Source: a virus
Strand: one strand, 5' to 3'
DNA length: 29,083 bases
IMG/VR virus record: IMGVR_UViG_3300042448_000330
Coordinates: 1-29,083 of that record
A program made the position numbers and the translations under genes. The notes beneath the pieces are model-generated. The model saw only the letters and a program-made list of their open reading frames with translations, did not search any database and was not told where the DNA came from. How positions within the stretch are numbered: position 1 is the stretch's first letter; every line of letters begins with the position of its first letter. Below, piece after piece: positions 12,296 through 18,452 of the stretch.

Positions 12296-13222
12296 CTAGT
12301 CGAAACAAACGTTGTAAACAACAATTTGTGAAGGGTTCGTGTAGTGGAAACCAGCTTTCAAGTTCGCACGTGTACGAATGTAAGGCTCAGCAACTGAATC
12401 AGAAAGGTTAACCGCTTTCAATGCTTTAGCGTCGCCCTCTGCGTCAAACGCGTAGATAAGGTCTGTTTTCAATGCAAGAACCATTGTGTTAACTGGTGCG
12501 CCTTCTGCAAGAACAATTTTGATACCTAAGAAAGTAGGTGCAAGTGGTGCAGTAACGTAAGTCAAAGTGTTACCAGTAGCGGCAGCAATTTGGTAGTTTA
12601 CGAATACGTCGCTAGAAACGAACAAACGAAGGTCAGCGCGTTTAGCTTGAACCGCAGCGGGTGAAGCTTGAAGAACCGCAGTCATTTGTGCAAGTACGTT
12701 TGAGCTAGTAATAGCACCAGCGTAAAGGCCGTTAACGTCTGCGTCAGCACACAATTTTTTAAGGTAGCCGTCACACAAAGAAAGAACAGGGTCAGTGCTT
12801 TCTGTGTCACCTTGCCAACGAATAAGCTCTAAGTCGTTACCGATACGTCCTGCCATTTCGTTCCAATAGTAAGCCATGAAAGAAGGCACGCTAAAATCGC
12901 CGTTTGAACCTTGTGACATTTGCAAAGCCAAGAAAGATTGCTCTAAGTCGAACTGACAAATTTGGCTCATTGCTGAAAGCGCACAAACGTCGATGTCTAC
13001 TGCGTCGAGGTTGTCAGTAGGGGCAGTAAAGTTACAAGTCGATGCAGCCAAAAGGTTGCCGAAAGTAACGTTAGCCAATTTAGTAGCTGACTTAATACCA
13101 GGAAGCGTGCGGTAGTTGTCCGCGATGTCTTCGGTTAAGTAAGCTTTTGAGTAGAACTCGTCTGGGTTAGGACATAACAACGCGTTTGTTTCTACGTCCA
13201 AGTCAAATTTAAGATTTCTCAT
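12296..13222 (-). CDS. Major capsid protein (HK97-fold)
   Basis: A 308-residue protein placed right after the protease/scaffold gene and before a strong terminator. The layout fits an HK97 fold: a helical N-terminal region, a helix with MAYYWNEMAGRIGNDLELIRWQGD (spine-helix-like, about residues 115-138), LRLFVSSDVFVNYQIAAATG, LGIKIVLAEGAPVNTMVLALKTDLIYAFDAEGD and the C-terminal YIRTRANLKAGFHYTNPSQIVVYN. Seven or more Cys are present, an unusual number for a capsid protein. The leader is a 33-base, almost G-free A-rich stretch, as expected for a highly translated gene in this phylum. Confidence 0.85.
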   Translation of the reverse strand: MRNLKFDLDVETNALLCPNPDEFYSKAYLTEDIADNYRTLPGIKSATKLANVTFGNLLAASTCNFTAPTDNLDAVDIDVCALSAMSQICQFDLEQSFLALQMSQGSNGDFSVPSFMAYYWNEMAGRIGNDLELIRWQGDTESTDPVLSLCDGYLKKLCADADVNGLYAGAITSSNVLAQMTAVLQASPAAVQAKRADLRLFVSSDVFVNYQIAAATGNTLTYVTAPLAPTFLGIKIVLAEGAPVNTMVLALKTDLIYAFDAEGDAKALKAVNLSDSVAEPYIRTRANLKAGFHYTNPSQIVVYNVCFD

Positions 13223-13255
13223 TTTTTGTTTGGTTTTTATTTTGTTTTTATTTGT
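13223..13255 (-). promoter_or_regulatory. A-rich translation initiation region of the capsid gene
   Basis: On the minus strand the 33 bases before the capsid ATG consist almost only of A, C and T, with repeated ACAAA/AAAAC units and no Shine-Dalgarno sequence. A-rich, unstructured leaders are the known determinant of strong translation in Bacteroidota. No promoter box is seen here. Confidence 0.6.
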
Positions 13256-14227
13256 TTACTTGTTTGATGCACGAAACATTTTGAACTTGTCAAAAGCCGA
13301 CATTTTTGTGTCTTTAGCCATTTCGATTTCTTCTTCTTCTTTGATTACGCCTAATTCTTCAATTTGGTTTTTTAGGTCTGCAATCATTCCGATTAAAGCG
13401 CGTTCGCGTTCTTCGATAAAAGGAGTAACAATAGCTAAGATAGCTTCGGCGTCTGCTGTTGGGTCTACTGCCATTTCAGTAGCTACTTCTTCTACTACTA
13501 CTTCTTCTTCGGTTACGCTTGTGTCTTCCATAGCTACTTCTTCGGTAACTTCTTCTGTTACTTCGGCCATTTCGACTTCTTCTTTTTCTACTTCTTTGAT
13601 TTCGATTACTTCGCCGTCTTTGACTACGTAAATCTTACCTTCAATAAGGTGTTCTCCGTCTGGGAAATTCATATTATTTTGTTTTAAGTGTTTACTTAAT
13701 TTCATTCCCAAAAAGCCTTCGATTGAAAAACCTACTTGTTCGTCTTCTACTAGCTTATTGTAATAGTCTACGTCGGTAATTTGTGCCGTAAGCATTAAAG
13801 TGCCTTTCGGTACTTCGATGCCATAGGTTGTAAGCGCTTTGTCTTGGGTTGGGTTTTCAACAATCCACGCTTCTAAAATGTAAGCGGGAACTTCTTTACT
13901 TTGGTCATGCTCTAAGTTGAAGACGTTTCTATTAGAAAGGTCCTTCATGAACTTAACGTAAATTTGTTCTATGGTTTGTTCGTCGAATTGTACGTAATAT
14001 TCGCCTTCGTCGTCGCGTCTGTAAATTTCCATAGGGATCATTGCGGGCGCAGTAACGCGATATTTTAAACTATCGGAAAAGAAACGCTTTGCAACGTTTT
14101 CAAAAGCTAACCCGCGCACTTTTATAGCGGGGTTTGATGTGAAGGCAATTTGTTCGATGCCTAAGTCTTCGCCGTCTGAGTATTCAGGGTCGATAGTTAT
14201 TTTGTAAATGGGTAAGTCATTAACCAT
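13256..14227 (-). CDS. Head maturation protease (XkdF-like) fused to scaffold-like tail
   Basis: A 323-residue protein. The N-terminal 180 residues match XkdF-type prohead proteases: APAMIPMEIYRRDDEGEYYVQFDEQTIEQI, NLEHDQ with the likely catalytic His, DKALTTYGIEVPKGTLMLTAQITD, and VGFSIEGFLG with the likely catalytic Ser. The rest is a very acidic Glu/Val stretch (repeats of VTEEV and VVVEEV, about residues 205-255) followed by a coiled-coil-like helix and a basic tail: a delta/scaffold domain that would guide assembly and be cleaved off. The start at 14227 is chosen because the 12-mer AATATGGTTATG ends there; ATG 14233 is two codons earlier. Confidence 0.85.
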   Translation of the reverse strand: MVNDLPIYKITIDPEYSDGEDLGIEQIAFTSNPAIKVRGLAFENVAKRFFSDSLKYRVTAPAMIPMEIYRRDDEGEYYVQFDEQTIEQIYVKFMKDLSNRNVFNLEHDQSKEVPAYILEAWIVENPTQDKALTTYGIEVPKGTLMLTAQITDVDYYNKLVEDEQVGFSIEGFLGMKLSKHLKQNNMNFPDGEHLIEGKIYVVKDGEVIEIKEVEKEEVEMAEVTEEVTEEVAMEDTSVTEEEVVVEEVATEMAVDPTADAEAILAIVTPFIEERERALIGMIADLKNQIEELGVIKEEEEIEMAKDTKMSAFDKFKMFRASNK

Positions 14228-14236
14228 AACCATATT
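14225..14236 (-). promoter_or_regulatory. Start-site element AATATGGTTATG
   Basis: Minus strand 12-mer of the AATATNGTTATG set, ending in the ATG at 14227 of the protease gene. It lies between the divergent starts of the protease gene and the plus-strand chaperone-like pair, so it also decides which of two ATGs is used. Confidence 0.55.
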
Positions 14237-14246
14237 AAAAAACCCT

Positions 14247-14254
14247 TATATTTG
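14247..14254 (+). promoter_or_regulatory. -7 box for the plus-strand gene pair
   Basis: TATATTTG on the plus strand, a perfect TAnnTTTG box 12 bases before the ATG at 14267. No TTTG lies at the usual -33 distance, so strength is uncertain. Its presence means the inverted pair could be transcribed independently of the leftward late operon. Confidence 0.5.
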
Positions 14255-14266
14255 TTCAAAAAAATT

Positions 14267-14812
14267 ATGGTAACAATTTGTAACAAAGACATTCCGAACG
14301 AGTTAAACGAGCTAACCATTCAGCAGTTTGAAGACATTACGGCTATTCACTCAAACGAAAAGCTAGACAACGTCGAAAAGCATCTAGAAGTTTTTAAGTA
14401 CATGGGTGTTCAAGAAGTTGAAGACATGGAATTCGAAGATTTTAAAGAAGCAATCCGTCTTTTTAACACGGCTAAAGCGCCCGAAGGTATTTTATTAAAA
14501 CGTTTTGAAGCGGACGGGTACACTTACCAAGCCTACGAAACCGAATTTAAACTAACGGCTAAAGACACAAAGCATATTGAAAAGATTTTAGCGCATAAGC
14601 ACAAAGGGTTTGTTTCCGAAGCTATTGCCGTTATTTTTAAAAGAACGGACCTAAGCAAAACAGAACACTACACCGACGCGCATATCAAACTAAAAGCTAA
14701 AATTATTCGTGAAATGCCTGCCGAAGTTGCCGTGCCTTACCTAGTAGCCATTGCCGAAACAATTAACAAACAAGTTCAGTCTTTAAATGAAAGTTCCGAA
14801 GGGGTGGCATGA
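14267..14812 (+). CDS. Tail-assembly-chaperone-like protein, first of a related pair
   Basis: A 181-residue acidic protein on the plus strand, opposite to its neighbours. The ATG at 14267 is preferred to an in-frame TTG at 14252, which lies inside the promoter box. The opening pattern NELTIQQFEDITAI...LEVFKYMGVQEVEDMEFEDFKEAI recurs in the next gene, as does the later DGYTYQ...LTAKDTKHI...FVSEAIAVIFKR. Genes with this N-terminal pattern in Bacteroidota phages lie beside tail genes and resemble tail assembly chaperones; the call rests on place and pattern. It overlaps the next gene by 26 bases in a +1 frame. Confidence 0.55.
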   Translation: MVTICNKDIPNELNELTIQQFEDITAIHSNEKLDNVEKHLEVFKYMGVQEVEDMEFEDFKEAIRLFNTAKAPEGILLKRFEADGYTYQAYETEFKLTAKDTKHIEKILAHKHKGFVSEAIAVIFKRTDLSKTEHYTDAHIKLKAKIIREMPAEVAVPYLVAIAETINKQVQSLNESSEGVA

Positions 14813-15569
14813 AGTTAAGTTGTACCAATTTAAGGAACTTCGCGAACTCAAAGACGCCGAGGGTTTTTTCAATACACAACTAGAAACGCTTGCAATACTT
14901 TTAGACCTACCTACCGAAGACCTAGAAGAACTTTCACTAGAAGAAATAGGCGAACTATTCAAGTCGGCTAAATGGGTTCTCAGCGAGCCTAAAAAGGGCC
15001 ATGCAAGCGAAGTAATTATAGACGGCGACACGTACATTTTAAAGCCGTTTAAGAAGCTAACACTAGACGAGTTTATAGACCTTAACTTTTTCTTGTCAAA
15101 TGATTACTTAAAGCACATTTCGCATATTGTTTCCGTGTTTTATAGGCGTATCAATACCGACAACTGGGGTAATATTGAATTTGAACCCTATGTATTTAAC
15201 CCGTTCGACGTTTACGACAAGTTCGACGACCTTAAAATCACCCAAGTTTACGGGCTTATTCCTGAATTCTTAAAGTGGCGCGAAGACTTTTTAAAGAAAT
15301 ACGAAAACTTGTTTAACGAAGACGACGAAGACGACGACGAAGCCTTAGACATTAAAGACTTTGATAGCCTCGAAGATTATAAGCAAAGTTTAAAGGCCCA
15401 AGAACAAGCCAAGAAGTCTAAAAAATGGGGGTGGGAATCTTTATTGTTTGACCTTTGCGAAGGTGACCTAACAAAAATAAAGGCAGTCGGTGAACTGCCC
15501 TTAATTTTCGTTTTTAATATGCTAAGTATGCGTAAGGAAATGGGCTACTTAGAAACCCCTAAAGGTTAA
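14787..15569 (+). CDS. Tail-assembly-chaperone-like protein, second of a related pair
   Basis: A 260-residue protein on the plus strand, starting MKVPKGWHEVKLYQFKELRELKD inside the end of the previous gene. It shares the partner's layout: HEVKLYQFKEL, then LETLAILLDLPTEDLEELSLEEIGELF, IIDGDTYIL, LTLDEFIDLNFFLS, and a later VSVFYRR. A run of Asp/Glu (EDDEDDDEALDIKD, about residues 177-190) precedes a lysine-rich segment and a hydrophobic C-terminus. Its 3' end overlaps the leftward gene at 15549 by 21 bases, so the two transcripts are complementary there. Related by duplication to its partner, in my reading. Confidence 0.55.
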   Translation: MKVPKGWHEVKLYQFKELRELKDAEGFFNTQLETLAILLDLPTEDLEELSLEEIGELFKSAKWVLSEPKKGHASEVIIDGDTYILKPFKKLTLDEFIDLNFFLSNDYLKHISHIVSVFYRRINTDNWGNIEFEPYVFNPFDVYDKFDDLKITQVYGLIPEFLKWREDFLKKYENLFNEDDEDDDEALDIKDFDSLEDYKQSLKAQEQAKKSKKWGWESLLFDLCEGDLTKIKAVGELPLIFVFNMLSMRKEMGYLETPKG

Positions 15570-15980
15570 CGCAGCGTCAAACTCCCCGCCAATTGGCGCG
15601 AACGTGTAGACAATACCTTTCTTTTGACCTAGAATATTAGCCACTTGTAAAATTGGGTAGCGTTGTGCCATCCATTCGGTATACTGCTGGTATATTTCGG
15701 CGGTCGTTCCGTTGGCGTTTAGTTCTTCGGTAAGCTTAGCGCATAAGTCAAAAGCTGCCATGTTTACAGTACCATTGTTTAAGAACCCGAAGTAGTACAT
15801 TGCTAGAATTTGTATTTCTAATTCACCTAGCGCGGGTATTTGGGCGTTAATACGAATAGAGTCGTAAAGCGCCCCCGTGTCGATTAGGGCCTCGGACGCA
15901 ATAACACGCTTCAAAGTCTTTGCGATTTTGTTACGTGTTTTGTACTTAATATTAAATATGCCGTTATTCTTGTACGCCAT
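15549..15980 (-). CDS. HK97 gp10-like tail completion / head-tail protein
   Basis: A 143-residue protein. The first half, KIAKTLKRVIASEALIDTGALYDSIRINAQ followed by IQILAMYYFGFLNNGT, has the DTGxLxxSI...YxxFLxxGT pattern of HK97 gp10-like tail-completion proteins, which join the tail to the head. The second half is helical (FDLCAKLTEELNANG, then EWMAQRYPILQVANIL). It overlaps the small gene before it by 17 bases and converges with the plus-strand pair over 21 bases. Confidence 0.68.
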   Translation of the reverse strand: MAYKNNGIFNIKYKTRNKIAKTLKRVIASEALIDTGALYDSIRINAQIPALGELEIQILAMYYFGFLNNGTVNMAAFDLCAKLTEELNANGTTAEIYQQYTEWMAQRYPILQVANILGQKKGIVYTFAPIGGEFDAALTFRGF

Positions 15981-16101
15981 TTTCTTTCTGTTCTTCGGCT
16001 AATTTCTGCAAATACTGCAATAAAGGCAATCCGTATTTTACGGGCATTTCTTGAATGTAGGCCTCTAGTTCTTTCACATTCTCTTCAGTGAGCTGAATCA
16101 T
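15964..16101 (-). CDS. Small conserved helical protein
   Basis: A 45-residue protein (begins MIQLTEENVKELEAYIQEMP, ends YLQKLAEEQKENGVQE) in what would otherwise be a 125-base gap. It starts 4 bases after the stop of the gene at 16106 and ends 17 bases inside the gp10-like gene. The acidic helix, EMPVKYGLPLLQYL turn and second helix form a plausible hairpin. Similar short genes sit at this place in related phages in my recollection. Function unknown. Confidence 0.68.
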   Translation of the reverse strand: MIQLTEENVKELEAYIQEMPVKYGLPLLQYLQKLAEEQKENGVQE

Positions 16102-16105
16102 AATC

Positions 16106-16375
16106 TTAAATTAAAGTTACGCCAATAGCGGCAGCAACGCACTCGTTAACGTAGTTGTTGTCAGTTCCCCAAGCTGCGAATTCTTCCTCAGTCAAAGTGT
16201 AGTTACCTTGCGAAAGTTGTAGTCCGTCTTCAGTTAGGAGCTGCCAATACGTTGTGCAAGTGGTTGCCTCAGTTGTAAAGTTAAGAACTAAAACGGACAT
16301 TTGCGTTGCCGTTCCTGCGTTAAGTGGGTATACAATTGGTTCAATTGCTACTCCTTGTGTTGGTTGTGTTTTCAT
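16106..16375 (-). CDS. Hypothetical structural-region protein
   Basis: An 89-residue beta-rich protein: MKTQPTQGVAIEPIVYPLNAGTATQMSVLVLNFTTEATTCTTYWQLLTEDGLQLSQGNYTLTEEEFAAWG, ending CVAAAIGVTLI. The YWQLLTEDG..L..GNYTLTEEEFAAWGTDNNYV pattern is a recurrent short family downstream of the tail fibre in Bacteroidota phages; it might bind the fibre or be a minor virion protein. It begins 9 bases after the fibre gene and overlaps nothing. Confidence 0.65.
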   Translation of the reverse strand: MKTQPTQGVAIEPIVYPLNAGTATQMSVLVLNFTTEATTCTTYWQLLTEDGLQLSQGNYTLTEEEFAAWGTDNNYVNECVAAAIGVTLI

Positions 16376-16384
16376 ATTTTTATT

Positions 16385-17989
16385 TTAAAGTGATACCCAA
16401 ATTGTGCCGTTGAAAAAGTGCGGCAAGTTTAATGTTGTGTCGTATACCATAAGCCCTGCCGCAGGCGATGCAATGGCGTTGCGTTGTGTTGTGGTCATTC
16501 TTGGGGGAAGGAAGCCTTTTGTAGTGCTATCTGCTTGTAGAATTGCTGAGGCGTTTAATGAAGCTCCTACCGATAATCCCGCTCCGAAAGTGTCGTCAGC
16601 ATTTTTGATTTCTATGTTGTTAGAAGCACGTTTAATCGATGGAAAAGCAGATGTTGTCCCTCCTAATTGTAATCTATTGAAATCACTAGCAGTGCTGTCG
16701 CATATCCTTAAGATTCCATTAGCTGTATTTCTTATTTGGTTTCCGCCACTCCAAAAAACTACAGTATTCACTAAATTTAAATCTTGATTGCACGAAAGTT
16801 GTCCACGGAAAATAGCAGTCCCGTTAACGTCAAGTTTATAGCCTGCGTCTGTGGTGGTGTTTATTAGGACGTTGCCCGTGTTGGCTATTTGTAATCTTGA
16901 TGTTCCACCCGTTGCAATTCCAATTATGTTTACTCCGTCTTGATATAGTCCCGCACTTGAATTTCCCGAAAAAGAATAAGAAGGAAATGATGCTCCACTT
17001 GCCGTACTATAAGACCTTATAAACGCTGCGATGTCTCTTGCAATCCTTACATCTGCATTGTCGTCAACTCTAAACGAAAGGCTACCCGCACTATTAACAA
17101 CTTGAAAAGATGTTGTTGCACTTGTAGTTCCCGTACCTCTCACCCTCGCAGTCCCATTGACGTCTAAACGGAAGCCTGCATCGGTGAAAGTTCCTCCGTT
17201 TTGTAGTAGTAGGTTTCCCGTACTAAACATCCTCATTTGAGGTGTTCTAGCTGGTGTTCCATTACCAATACTCCAAACATAATTTGATTGAGTAAAAAAT
17301 TCAAATTGATATGCACCTCCAACTAAAGAATAACCTAATCCTGCTGATGAAGAACCATTGCCACCTCCATCAAATATTAATAATTTTGCGTTATTTATAT
17401 TACCAAGACCATTTGTTCCGTAAGACGCACCAAGTGAAATTAATGCAGGATTTGCAAAGCCTAATTGATTACTTCTATCACCAATTGCAATTGCTATGCC
17501 CGTGTTTTGAGATGTTCTAATTGAGTGATTTAATACCCCCGTAAATGCTCCATTTGTAAAGGTAGGCTGGATATCTAATGCCGCAAGAACATCATTGTTT
17601 GCTGAGGCTACTAAAGTGTTATTTAAAAAATTACCTCTACCAATAGCAGCTGAAGCGGTAACCGAACCAACTGAATGAATGATTGCTGAAGGCGTACTCG
17701 TACCAATCCCCAAGCGGTTGTTCGTTGAGTCCCAAAATAAAGACGAACTCTGCTGCAACACATTCCCCGTACCTTGAAACAATACACGTCCTATTGTACC
17801 CGAAGCAATCGGTGTAGTGCCGACTGTTAAGCCTGTGGGCGGTAGCGGTATTGCGTCGATGAGTTCTTGACCAGTAATTGACTTAGTAACGTAAGAACCC
17901 GCTTCTAAGGTTGACACTTCTATTAAATCGGTAGCCGCTAAGTCTGCCCCTTTAGGGGTCATTTGGCTTATTTTCTGCGTTAGGTTCAT
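16385..17989 (-). CDS. Tail fibre / receptor-binding protein
   Basis: A 534-residue protein with a modular fibre layout. The N-terminus (MNLTQKISQMTPKGADLAATDLIEV) is the conserved virion-attachment part. Then SLFWDSTNNRLGIGTSTP (about residues 83-99), two DVNGTAxxRG repeats (LDVNGTARVRG and LDVNGTAIFRG, each preceded by GFRL/GYKL), and the terminal module GFLPPRMTTTQRNAI...YDTTLNLPHFFNGTIWVSL (492-534), common to Bacteroidota phage fibres. The middle (roughly 16600-17660) is clearly more AT-rich and CpG-poor than the ends, as expected if the receptor-binding part was exchanged. The start is fixed by the 12-mer AATATTGTTATG. Confidence 0.82.
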   Translation of the reverse strand: MNLTQKISQMTPKGADLAATDLIEVSTLEAGSYVTKSITGQELIDAIPLPPTGLTVGTTPIASGTIGRVLFQGTGNVLQQSSSLFWDSTNNRLGIGTSTPSAIIHSVGSVTASAAIGRGNFLNNTLVASANNDVLAALDIQPTFTNGAFTGVLNHSIRTSQNTGIAIAIGDRSNQLGFANPALISLGASYGTNGLGNINNAKLLIFDGGGNGSSSAGLGYSLVGGAYQFEFFTQSNYVWSIGNGTPARTPQMRMFSTGNLLLQNGGTFTDAGFRLDVNGTARVRGTGTTSATTSFQVVNSAGSLSFRVDDNADVRIARDIAAFIRSYSTASGASFPSYSFSGNSSAGLYQDGVNIIGIATGGTSRLQIANTGNVLINTTTDAGYKLDVNGTAIFRGQLSCNQDLNLVNTVVFWSGGNQIRNTANGILRICDSTASDFNRLQLGGTTSAFPSIKRASNNIEIKNADDTFGAGLSVGASLNASAILQADSTTKGFLPPRMTTTQRNAIASPAAGLMVYDTTLNLPHFFNGTIWVSL

Positions 17990-18019
17990 AACAATATTAC
18001 AATTAATTTGGAACTTGTT
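17987..18019 (-). promoter_or_regulatory. Start-site element AATATTGTTATG, extended copy
   Basis: Minus strand: AATATTGTTATG (17998-17987) ends in the fibre gene start codon. The preceding bases AACAAGT..CAAA..AATT are nearly identical to those at 11629-11649; 28 of 33 positions match between the two sites. The upstream part here is the end of the coding sequence for KQVPN of the preceding gene. Confidence 0.6.
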
Positions 18020-18452
18020 TAAGCGGTACGGCGCAGTCTGTCCAGTTGTTTACGGCGTAGGTTGCGGTCATTACCCAACCCGCTGCATAGTCTAGTAAGT
18101 CGTTGTTTAACGGCTCAAAAGTAGGGACGTCGACAAGGTCAAAAGCGTAGTTGTCCGAGTTTATGAAGTACGTATACAAGTCGTATAAAATCTGTTGGCA
18201 GTCGCTTAGAATTACGTTAATGTTCGCGCGGTCTTTTTGGATTATATCGAAACAATAGATTTCTAGGACAAAGTCGTTTGTGTTTTCGGTGGCCAACGCC
18301 GTAACGGGTACAATGTAAACAATAGGATATTTTTCGTCTTTAGTGGCGAAGTTAAACATTTGTTCTTTGAAGTCCGACCCTACCTTTTTTACTTGAATAT
18401 GGTTGTCGTAAAACGTTGTTATTTCGTTTATAAGTGCTTGGTAACTTGTCAT
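18003..18452 (-). CDS. Tail terminator/completion-like protein
   Basis: A 149-residue protein (MTSYQALINEITTFYDNHIQVKKVGSDFKEQMFNF...KYPIVYIVP...FVLEIYCFDI...ILSDCQQILYDLYTYF...DYAAGWVMTATYAV...CAVPLKQVPN). The alpha-beta order, with a helix, a beta sheet of YPIVYIVP and FVLEIYCFDI, a second helix and a final GWVMTATYAV strand, fits the lambda gpU-like tail terminator fold. It overlaps the tape measure gene by 4 bases and lies directly after it; in canonical phages the terminator is just before. The role is inferred. Confidence 0.58.
   Translation of the reverse strand: MTSYQALINEITTFYDNHIQVKKVGSDFKEQMFNFATKDEKYPIVYIVPVTALATENTNDFVLEIYCFDIIQKDRANINVILSDCQQILYDLYTYFINSDNYAFDLVDVPTFEPLNNDLLDYAAGWVMTATYAVNNWTDCAVPLKQVPN

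Noticed and set aside
13230-13631. Plus-strand open frame rich in Ser and Thr
   Set aside because: It is the complement of the Glu/Val-rich repeat of the protease/scaffold gene, a typical shadow.
14252-15569. Programmed frameshift joining the two plus-strand genes (gpG/gpGT type)
   Set aside because: The second gene has its own ATG and starts with the same domain as the first, so they are separate related proteins; no convincing slippery sequence is seen in the 26-base overlap.
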